DNA of 64,000 nucleotides, taken from the NCBI GenBank assembly GCA_003260075.1, contig QLIY01000050.1, positions 62,001 through 126,000 on the forward strand, in the 5' to 3' direction. Under the pieces are notes generated by a model. That model worked only from the letters and a program-made list of their open reading frames with translations, was not told where the DNA came from and did no database searches. The stretch is from Phallusia mammillata (Eukaryota > Chordata > Ascidiacea > Phlebobranchia > Ascidiidae). The position numbers were made by a program, and so were the translations under genes. How positions within the stretch are numbered: position 1 is the first letter of the stretch; each line of letters begins with the position of its first letter. Below are positions 28,825-40,800 of this stretch, one piece after another.

Positions 28825-31800
28825 ATGAAAATCGCGACGCTGGTGCTCGCCCTAGCGGCGTATGCCTACGCAAGTAAGTTATATGCTTGGCACATTGATT
28901 TCTACCCAGCAGCAAATTTTGCATTGAAAGTTATTCATTTCGAAATGAGAATAACTTATCATGTGGTTAAGTACGTTGCATGACAACAATAATGGAACCA
29001 AGCACTGAATGGTTTGATGCGTTTAGTCCACATACAGACATAATACGAGATTGCTATATTTGTGATCGCTACGAAAGCTGTAAAGGAAAAACAATAGCAA
29101 CAATAATTATAGATACTTGAACTTAAGTACACAATACGTTTACCCCCCCCCCACGAAAGCTGTAAAGGAAAAACAATAGCAACAATAATTATAGATACTT
29201 TAACTTAAATACTCAATACGTTTTAATTTTTTTCAGTGCCTGGTGGCTGGACAGACCTTGAAGGGCCTGGATACGGTAATTTTCCTTTTGTAACGTTACA
29301 TTTGTATTTTATCACATAGTGAGCTTGATTTTTGGGGTTTGCTTTTCTTTGTTGACTGCAAACTTTAATGGAGTATGAAATCATTTACCAGTTTTTTTAT
29401 CGTTGTATTTCAACATTATCAGTATCTAAGAACAATCAGAAGTACTTGCATTTCTAAACTGAGTAAGAACCCCCCCCCCCATTTACCAGTTTTTTTATCG
29501 TTGTATTTCAACATTATCAGTATCTAAAAACAATCACAAGTACTTGCATTTCTAAACCGAGTAAGATTTTTCACGATTCGTTTGAATAGTTGCATGTTTT
29601 TGTGCCCAAAAGCGCTAGAACGTAACGTGTAAAAATACTGTAATTAAAAATCTATTTTAGTGATGTTTTCAAAAAATATTTTACATTCAAATGTTTGATT
29701 GTAATTTCTTATCAATGGTCTTTTATCCTGTTCACTGTGTTTGGATTTAAAGTTATACCGCCCCCCCCCCATGTTTGATTGTAATTTCTTATCAATGGTC
29801 TTTTATCCTGTTCACTGTATGTGGATTTAAAGTTTTACCATTTTATTTTTACAGATGTTGATAATATAGCTCTTCTGTCATCGGCCATGGTTCTTGTCAC
29901 AAGAAACGGAGGTAAAATATAAAAAATCTGTTGTATATTGACTTCTCAGCTTGTTGCGTGGGTCTTACTTTATATCGGATGATTTGTAGGTAATGCTACG
30001 GAGGTTCTGCCCCCCCCCCCGGCCATGGTTCTTGTCACAAGAAACGGAGGTAAAATATAAAAAATCTTTTGTATATTGACTTCTCAGCTTGTTGCGTGGG
30101 TCTTACTTTATTTCGGATGATGTGTAGGTAATGCTACGGAGGTTCTCAACATCGTCCTTCCCTACGTATTGACCGAGGACTTGAATTTCCCGAAATTAAA
30201 ACAGATCGAGCTCCTTACAGCCGGAGGACTTACGATCGGTGAGTCAAAATTGACACACGTTAATGCAGCGTCACACAAATAGAAAACTAGCAATATCAAA
30301 AGACGAACCTTAGACTGAAATGAATGCCAGAATATAGAAAGCATACACATAAATACTGGTTCACTCTAATGCAGCGGTGGGATTCAATTTTTTGTCAGCC
30401 GGTTCTATCACAAATGTCATATTTTTCAGCTGGTTCTGTTACAAAATGTCCATTGACAGTAACAAGTAACGTGAGACGGTTCAAAAGCCCCCCCCCCCCC
30501 GGTTCTATCACAAATGTCATATTTTTCAGCTGGTTCTGTTACAAAAGTCCATTGACAGTAACAAGTAACATGAGACCGTTCAAAAGAACCGGTGCGAACC
30601 GGCTGAATCCCACCACTGCTCTAATGTGATGTGCTGTTTATTTTTGATAAGCACTATAATTGCTTATGGGTAAACGTTTCTGTATGGATAGTTAAAGCCA
30701 TAACATATTAAATAAACCCGAGACAGAGCACCATGTTACCAATAAGACCTTACAAATCGAAATATTGTGCACATTGTCTGCAGCTTAAGATCTCCTGTTT
30801 TGAAAATAGATTATCCGTCTCATGTTGTGGACGAAATACTGGTGTATATTGGAAATGAGAACTTACGCAAATACGTTTGTTGCGACTCTTCGGCTTAAAA
30901 CTAGATGAAAATCAAATTGTGTAACAAGTTAATTGAAAAGTTTTGCAAAATCCTCCCATGTACCGTATTTTACGGACCATAAAGCGATTATAAGGCGCAC
31001 TGTCAATAAATTGCTTTGATTAGTTTTTTTGTTCATACATAAGGCGCACCGGGCTATAGAACGCAACGTATTTTAAGGAATATGGGTTACCGTATAAAGC
31101 TCATTAAACAAAAATGCTCAATATTTTTTATGGTTATTGTATTTTAGTGTAGGCAATAAAGCACTATTTGATCCATACATTAGGCGCACCGGCTTATAAG
31201 GCGCGCGATCAATTTATGAGGAAAAAAAGGATTTAAATTGCGCCTTATGGTCCGTAAAATACGGTACTTTGCAATATTTCTTGTCGCAGTTTAATTTCAA
31301 GCTTACCCTGCAGCTCAAAGCCACATATTCCTGATTGGTCGTTTAAAACTTTCTTTTTGTTTGCGCTCAGAACAATCAATGAAGGTTCTAGAGGAGTTGC
31401 TTCCCTTCCTCAAGAAAGAAGGCAAAACCACAGAAGAAACAACGATGTCAATTCTCCTCGCTGTGAAACAATTTTGCAGAAAAAATAAGAACGGCGACTC
31501 GACCTGTAAGTTTTTTGTGCCTTTGTTTAATTTTCTTTCCCTTGTTTTAAAGTATTACGTAACATCGCGTGGCAGTCTTTGGTGCAAAAGGCCGAGATTT
31601 TGAACATAATATCTATGCATTAACAATGCATTATTAGTATTTTCATCACAGTGTTGTATTCAATAAAGTGCGTTTTACCTTCAATGCACAATAGTTCTAG
31701 TCATAAAAAGACTATCAAGTCATAAAAAATCCCGAAAATTTAGTTTTTAGGTTAATAATTTCGGTAGGCTGTTGCGTGTTTAACGTAGATCTAGTTTACC

Positions 31801-34800
31801 TGGCGACAAAAATGACCCAAAACGGCATCTGGATTTGCTGGTTACGTTTTTCTTTGAACTCAGCCAAGGAGTCAATAAAAAGACCAAGTTGGAAATCTGT
31901 TCCGAAGTTCAATAAACTTCAATGAAACGTAATTGGTAGTTTTAAAACAATGGCCATTATATTGCGTAATAAGGCTACAATAGCATCAGTCACTAATTTG
32001 GTCAAGTCACTAAATTGACAAATGTTTTGGCGCGCCTCATATACAGACACATAAAAAACCTTGATCTGGATTCGTCCCCGGAAACGATCTGGGTGCGAAC
32101 CCGTGAAAAACCTTTCCATAATTGAATGACGTTAGGTGCTTTCTACCTGTAGCTGACCATGCAAGAAAACTAAGAAACTTTTACTCTGCAGGCCCTGATG
32201 ACGAGGAGACGGTGCTTCCTCTGATCGCAATGAACTCAGAACGGGGCTGCGGAAAGCTTGAGATCGTTAGCCAACTTGCGGAATTGGACGAAAATGAGAC
32301 GTGTGTTTGTGACGAACAAACCGACTTGCTTTTTTGGGTTTCTCTCTTCAACCAGATGTCAAGCTCAGGTGAGATGTGATTGGTTGAACCTAACCTGGTT
32401 TTGAACCAATCAGACGCCGTTGTCATGATCACGTGTTAATTGTATGTATAAATAACAGGGGCTTTCAAGAATGTCCCATAATCACCCGTAAAGTCCCACA
32501 CAGTGAAGGTACATTGATAAATAAGCTATTGCTTCCAGGAAAATGTATAAACGAGTACTGCTTGAAGAGCAACACTAGAGGTATATCAATGTAAACATTT
32601 CAAAAAAGCAGTTTTATTTCAGCTAAAGAATCAGAAAACGCCAAAATTTTAGTTTTACCAAACTTGAAAAAATCACCTATCAAATTCCCCTTCCTCTAAA
32701 GATCAAATTTCCCACTTCTACTCATACTCCTTTTATTGGGTTGGGCAGTTATAGACACACCAGCTTGTCTAAAGATGTAGGTTAACTTTGATGGCCGTAC
32801 AACTTCCCCAAAAGAACATAGCCATCACGAATCTATTGTTGACTTGTCAGTTAAAATTTCATTTGTCAACAAATCTAACAAACCGGTTTTTGTTTTAGTG
32901 AACATGACAATGCCTGATCAACTGCCTTCAATTATCATCATGATGCTTGAGGACGGCACTTGCAAGTGAGAACCAAACAATTGCCCTTAAATGGTTCATC
33001 GTTACAGATTTCATCTAACTTACTTCTCAACTTTTTAGTGGAACTTTGAAAATAGCAGGAGGTAGATGTGGATGTACTGGAATCACTACTGGCCACGAAG
33101 CCACTATGTTGCAATATCTTATCACTTCGCCCAAGTTGAGAAAACTCCTTACTCGTAAGTTTGTGTTTGCAAGCTTAAAAAGTCGATCTTTGATGCTGGA
33201 AACATTAAATATTATGGTTTGTTTGTAATTGAAGTTGTCAATGAAACTGGAATCGTCACTTTGTGATATGTCTTGTTCTAGCTTTAATAGTGAAGATAGT
33301 TTTGGCTTGTGTTTCCCGGGTTAACTTTAAATATGATTCGTTCGACCGACAAAAACGTGTGTACTAAAATTTTTAAATGGATTAATAGTATGTAACTAAA
33401 TGCTGAAATTTATGGACTCTGTGCAAAAGCTATTACTGCCAGGCATAATAACAAGTTTATAGAGCTCTTCTGGCAAATGTATTTTTTATTCTGACGTTTC
33501 GACGCCCTATACAGGTCACCTTCATCAGGTTAAATAACACTGAATGCGTGTAGTACAGTGCACGACAAACACAGGAAAAAAGAATTAAGTTTTAGGCGTT
33601 ACCCAATCCTAATAATACAGTAGAACTAGGCAACAAAAGGTTTAAACGTTGGTAAAGAGGTTTTAGGTTGGCTCGGTGATCGCATCGCCGTCTCTCACTG
33701 CTTTGAAAGCTCGTGGCCGCAGGGCAGGGCACACGACTAACATCCGTTCACTGGTCGCTCATGGGCACGAGATGTAGCGGTGAGAGGTACAGCTTTACCC
33801 TTCCACCTCTGGCGGCTTTTTCTACTGAGTTACACGCCGAGCGCGCTTATCTCCACGAAACTATAAAGCGACGGTGTAGCTCAAGGCAGAGGTCGGCAAC
33901 CTTTTCAGCGCTGCGGACCAGTTTGAAACTAAATTTTTTATCACGGACTGGCCTTTAAAAACCACAAATGTTCAGCACTTAAATTATTAACAGTTATCAC
34001 AACTTTGATTCAATGTGAACCTTGAGCAAGTTTAATGCGGCCCGGTAACAAATCCCTCACAGACCGGCACCAAGGAGTTCAAGTCTTTTGTACCTTTTCT
34101 CTGACACATAACGTTTAACGTTGCGCAGCAATTTTTGACTTGGTGATTTCTGTTTTGTTGCAAATGTATGATTTGTTTCATCAAGTTAACTACACTCAAC
34201 TTCATTTTACACGTTTAAACGTAGATTTTACGTTAAGTTGACAATTCATGGTTGGCTTTTTTGTCTACTACTAATGGATTTCGGATGATAGATGTCTTTC
34301 CCATAAAGCTAAAATAATATCTTTCAAATCAGCACTATTCAAAGTTGCCAAATTTTCAATAATAGCTGTCCAACTTGCTGAAGTAGCAAACCAATGTGGG
34401 AAATTTACGCTGTAGGTTAAACCTTATGTGTTCCGCATTTGACTCCTTGTTTGTCCTGTAGCTGAACAGAATAAGGCTTTAAAGGAGGCGGTAGGCACCC
34501 CAGCACTCCGACAATCAATGGACTTGCAAGATTACATCTTTTCTTCCCTCGCCGGTTTCACATCACCTCAAATTTTGTCTCTCCTCCAAAACCGAAACGG
34601 TGATTCCTCCTCACTCATCAGGCAAATGATTCTCTCCAGCATCGGTAAGCCCGAACAGTGTTTCGAAAACAATTTCTCTCCAGCATCGGTATGTCCGAAC
34701 AGTGTTTCGAAAAAAAATTACAGTGTTTTTACAGTAACTTTTTATGTACAGTGTATTACAATTTTTTTTCGCGCGCTAAAGAAAAAAAACGGCATTTCAC

Positions 34801-37749
34801 AAAAAAGCTTATGTTGGCCGGTTAAGTAAATAAGTAACTAGATTTCTCTTTTTGATGTAGATATTATATTAAAACTGTCAGTTTTTAAAACTTTTTCTGT
34901 ATAGCGTTGCACAAAAATGTCCTGTACAATGTTACACAAAAATTTTCTGTACAGTGTTTTACAAAAGCCACATCAGTTACACCCATTTATAACCACTTGA
35001 GTAACTTAAAATATTGGTAAAAATGTATTTTGCTTTAGGTCTTGACTCTTCTATGGTCCATATCCTTCTCAACGGAGGATTCAACGACAACAGGATCGCT
35101 CTTATTAACTACATGACTAACCTTGGTGGCATCGATGCTTCAATTATTCCTCTGCTTCTTGGAGATGTCGATGGCAGAGATTTCTACTTTTCCAGTCTTT
35201 TTAATTCTGTAAGTAACGATCCTTGTGGGTCTTTTTCTTGTTTTGTTAACTATATTCAGACTTTTTTGTCACATTTGCACATTCATTCCCGTTGAGGGTT
35301 CGAATCCCACCGCAGTCAGTTTGGGAATGCTTAGGAGCCAGCTGATTCGGTATAACGCCTTCAATGGGCCTGGCGTACTATTATTCATAAAAAAACGTTT
35401 TCTTTCAATGGACCACTCTAGACTTATTGTTCGTTTTGTATCTAACATTTAAGCAAAACAACAGAACAAAGGTTGAGCAAAAAAACAAAAACAGAGCCAA
35501 GATATTTGTGTAAAACGTAACAACGTTTCGACAAGTGCATCAGTTCATAAGAATTAAAAGCGACAGAAGACAGAACAAAAAGGTTGCTTACGAAAACGTA
35601 ATTTTTATCACTTACAGTAAAGTATTAACGCGAAAAATTGCAATTTATGAAGGATAACATACTAAAGATACTCCTTGGCCTCGTTTGATTTCTAAAAAAA
35701 TTTGATCTCGTTTGATTTCTAAAAAATTTCTTTGTGGCAAAAATTTAATAATACGATTTCTATGTTCAGGGAAGCATCGATCCTCTGATGGGAATGATTC
35801 TTCTAGGGTCCCAGCAGGGAGCCACCAATGAACAACTGCTCCAATACATCACAACAGCGAGTAAGCCCCAATTTATATTAACTGTATAATCTCGTTTTAC
35901 CATCCAATTATCAAATTGGGGTCAAAATCATAGGTTCGACTTTAGGAAACGCGTACGCTGAAATTCTCTTTAAAAATGTTTGAAAACGATTGTTTATTGC
36001 AACAGATGTTCGTTAATCTTGTTGGTTCAACTCCGTTTTTGCCTCTCAAAAATCTTACCAGTACACTCTTATGCCACAAATACAGAAAACCTCGGTTAAT
36101 CAGGACCTGTTTGATCCAAAATAATTCCGAAATAAGATCTGGTTTATCTGATTGAGATTAGTTCAGACCTTACCACATTAAAAATCATTTGTACCTCGAG
36201 TTTTGTCCGAATTGGGCGAAGATCCAGATTAACCGAATACGGTTTGACCGAGCTTTAGTGTACAACCGTTTTCAGGTTCATGATTTTTACGGTTTGCGTT
36301 TAATCTACAGTCGCCGGTGCCCAGGAAAACCCCAGGTACTTCGAGAGTTTGGGCAAACCTTACGTCCCCACCCTTCCAACCGGAATCTACCCCGGAAGTC
36401 AGCTGTACTTCGCTCACTTCGAGTCCCTCGGAGTCAACACCTGTGCCCTTCACGACTTACGTAACAGGTACGCCTATGACGTCATATAGCTCATTATTGT
36501 GTGGCGTCATTGACGTGAAACACTGACGTCATTGGAACAAAGCCTTGCTATAAAGTGTAATGTCGATGTATGTGACGTCACTATCTTTATCTTTTCTTGC
36601 TGACGTCATGTATGATATTGTTTTGTCTGACGTCAGTGATTCACGGTGTATGATGTCAGCATCCTTTATGTGATGTCATCTTCAAAATCAAAAATTGTTC
36701 TTCTAATTTTTGCTACTGTTATTATTTGTCCGTTTGATGATGTGTTATAGACTAACGTAATAAGAGCAATAATGACGGGATAAAATAACTCTAAGTTCTA
36801 TGCTGTAATAGTTACGATGTGGGAAAAACGTTTTACATGTTGTTCCTTTGGTTTACAGATTTGACTGTGGTTACATTGGTATCAGTGCCGCTGAGTGTGA
36901 AACTGCTCCATACTGCTGTTACAACGTAAGTGTTCACTTATTTGCATCACTGGTATTTAGATAACATGGACAAAAACTTTGTTTCATTGCAGCCTGTTTT
37001 CTTGACTGACGTTGAAGTACGTCGTTCTACTGATGACGCAATCACTTCTGCTATTGCTATTCCTTGGTGCTACTACAACGTGTTCTTCGTCTACTACGAA
37101 TCTTGTAAGTTTTTGGATTAAAATTTCAAGTCACGTAAATGCTACTTGATCAAGAACAAAACCTCGCGGAGCTTGTAAATAGTAAATTCATTGTACTGTA
37201 TTCTCTTTCATTGTACTGTAACAGTCGCTGACTTTTACTGGTGATAACAGTGACTGTTTAAACGCTTTTAAGCAAGTGCATTCAATATGCACAAGCGCTT
37301 TAATCAAGTTTTCGACAAAAGTCCTTGTTGTTTTTTGAAGGTTTTTTAATCAAGTTAGTTTTTGAGTTTACTGTTACACAGTTTTTCGTTTTATCCAGTC
37401 CTGCTTGGCTGTCTAAACTAAACCAACACTGGACTATGTTTGTTTCCTGCAGATTACATGGAAGTACAGAGGCCAGGAAACTTTGCTTCACCAATCGAAT
37501 GCTTGCCCTTGTTCAAATACGGTCTTAAACTCGACAAAACTCTCTACCATCTGTTCGACTCCGCCAACCCAACATCAGGAATCGGACGCTTCATCAACGA
37601 GGTCAGTAGAGAGCATGCTAAACTATTAATGGCAGTTGGACAAGATGTTGACCTGTTTGCGTGTTTTATTATTACAGTAAAGCTTAGTTAAACCGGATTT
37701 AGTTAATCCGGATCTTCGCCTAATTTGAACACAACTAAAATATGCAATA

Positions 37750-37828
<79 letters not shown>

Positions 37829-40800
37829 TATATTGCAAATGATAAGATCCTAATGCGATTAACCGAAATCCGCCAAAGATGGCCAAGTGGTTAGCGCAAC
37901 TGCCTTGCGTTCACAAGGTTGCGGGTTCTAATCCCATCTCGGTCGTTTGTGTTTCCCTGAGCAAAAAACACTTGAGCGGCATTGCTCCAACCCAGTGGTT
38001 TTCAATGAACTACATTAAAATCACCAAAGTCGAAAAAAAGTGAACAAAAAATATTTCAACGGACTTGCAATGAAACAGTCAGCTCGACGGCGGACACATT
38101 GTGAGTACAACACATTTAGGCGTTGCAAGTCCACTGAGGATAAAAATAAAACAAACAAACCGTATGCGTTTAATGGGAATTATTCTCATAAAAATATCAA
38201 TCTAAACGCGAGTTTAATCTGAGCATCTTAATATTCAAATATAAACATGATAAAAAAACTGTCGCTTTTACGTCAATTTAGGCCGTTATTTTTCCTCGTT
38301 AAACTAATGAACAGACCCGTGTATAGTGTTCTAATCACAACATCTTAATATTCAAATCTGAATGTTTGAGTAAAAAAGCCTGTCGCTTTTACGTCTATTG
38401 GGGACGTTATAATTAAATCGAAATGTTTAAGAGATGCAGGATGTCGTTTTATACGTCTAACTGGGCATTTATTTCCTCTATCACTTAAGAACAGATCCGT
38501 GTATAGTGTTCCATCTTAACATCATTTGGTTTCGCAGCGTGGAGAATGTGGCTTTCCTGGCATGACAGAGTTCCATTGTGTGGCTGTCCGCGGATGCTGT
38601 TGGGACGCTGACTCTCCTTTCAGAGTACCACAGTGTTACACCAAACAAGGACCAGGAGGCTTCAACTTCGATATCAACAGCATTCCTCTTGCGTACCGAC
38701 CCAGTAAGTCAGCGTGACATTGGCCAGAATAATGGCTGACAACTTTTTACTTTCCCTAAACACGTATTCGTCAGTTTCATGTTTTATTATTTGGAACACT
38801 TCCGTATTCTTTAACAAACTTAACAAATATGTTTGTCAAATGCTATGCTATAAAATACTGGTTGGTTTGGTAATAACTTGAAACTTTGCTGACCATTCGC
38901 CCACCAGGACGGCAGGGCTTCTTCGGAGCAATGGAGTGAAATATTTTTGAGCACACAAGCGAAAACGCACAAGACGCAACGCACAATGGTAAATTGCAAC
39001 TTTGTTCATTTTTTAGAAATCGGCACCTGCAACCACAACCCATACCAGATTCCAACTGTGTACGCTATCCGAACTCCCTGTCATTACACGATTGATTTCT
39101 TACCTTTGGGTTACGACTTGCTATCGATCCCCAATGACCTTGACTGCGAAGCAAAACTCGGTAAGTGACAACTGAACCAACAGAAACTGATTTCGTGATA
39201 TGTGGTATGTGGCAGACATGCCATTTATGCAGTGCTGGATTAACCATTAGGCAAAGTAGGCACGTGCCTACAGGCCAGTCAAAAATCCAGGCCACTTTAA
39301 AATCAGTAGAAATTTAGTTATGTTTTCAAAATAATTGTTTTGTGCATTGAAAGCGATTTACTCCGTAAGATTGACCTCCAAAAACTAGTTAACGCGTTTT
39401 TTAATCGCAAAAACGCGCTAAGTTGTTATTTAGTTAGGCATATGATCAAGTTTTTTTGCACGGTACCCTGTGTATAGTAGCAACAATGGTTTGGTAACAC
39501 TGATAATTCTAATTTTTTAGTTGGCAACCCTGATTTTCGGGCCACTCATAAAATGTGCCTACAGGCCAGCAGACTCTTAATCCGGCACTGCATTTATGTT
39601 TTACATGGCAAACGTTATAAATGGGCAAAAACCGCAATTGTCTTGTTCGGTCGATCACCGAGCACTTTAGCGTCAGGTGCTCGGTCAAGCATACTCAGCG
39701 TAAACATTCCCATATTACACGGTATTTTTTGCTTTTTTATTTCTCTTTTTTAGCCACCGGGGTCTTAAGGCAATCCAGCGTACTGTGGAACAACGTTTTA
39801 GAGTAACAACATCTAATTAAAAACACTTTTAAGTTTTTCCGTTTTCCAAAACATCCACGTTTATTCTTTTGGAGCCCTATTCTCGTATGCACAAAGATCA
39901 TTCTAATTTGGGTCGTTTATCATCCACACCGGTTATATTGCCAGATCTAAAGTGTCTATTTAGAACCCAAATGTAAAAAAGTACATTTCCCCTCTCAAGT
40001 TTTAAAATGCTTTCTCCGGTTGGGAACCAATGGTCTACCCCCCCCCCCGTTTCTTACCAAATATGCTGAACTACAAGTATAATTCGTATTTGATTCAAGC
40101 CACTTTTTGCCAGATCGCAGAAAACTAGCATCAGGCGCATTAATCAGCTCAAAAATATGTAATAATTGGACTCGTTTGCCAGTACTTTTGAAATCCAAGC
40201 GTCTCTGCGGGCCGCACAAGCTTTAAAGAATTAAGGGCCGCAGGTTGCCCACCCCTGCTCTACAGCTTACTTATTCTTCATTTCGCATTGTAGGATGCTG
40301 TTACGAGCGAAACGAAGAAGTGGCAAGATTATATCCTGAACTGGCGAGATGCTACCAACGTCACGGAGGCCAAAACACAATACCATTTGGACTTCCCGGT
40401 GCTAACACTCTTATTCAATACAGAGCTGGAGGTAAGCTCATATTCCTTCTCATGTGTTTACAGATAACATAACTCAACATATTTTTAAACCAAGTATCAC
40501 AGTACGCCAGGCCCATTAAAGGCGTCATACCGAATCAGCCGGTCACCAAGCATTCACCACCATATGACAAGGTGTAGGCTAGAAAAATCTAGCCTGCGGT
40601 GGGATTCGAACCCACGACAGGAGTCTTTCCGGGACTCGCGCTCTACCAACTGAGCTACGCAGGCTCAGTGGAGAATCCGCCGAAAGTCGAATCACAAGCA
40701 CCTTTTACATATGAGTGTGCCGTGATCGCTGGTCTGCATCGACGCTTTAGGGCTGATCCCAGTTATGAATTTATGTTCATCTTAACTTAAACCAATTATA

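Noticed and set aside
28217-30584. Possible CRISPR-like or regularly spaced repeat array
   Set aside because: The repeats are six separate pairs with different sequences, each split by a C run, not one repeat with unique spacers, and the locus is a eukaryotic gene.
37626-37886. Poly-glycine reading frame across the C tract
   Set aside because: It is only the translation of 77 identical bases, with no splice or start context. The same holds for 54443-54685.
40592-40664. Functional tRNA-Ser(GGA) gene
   Set aside because: C33 replaces the invariant U, the long variable arm of tRNA-Ser is absent, and the unit lies within a dispersed repeat.
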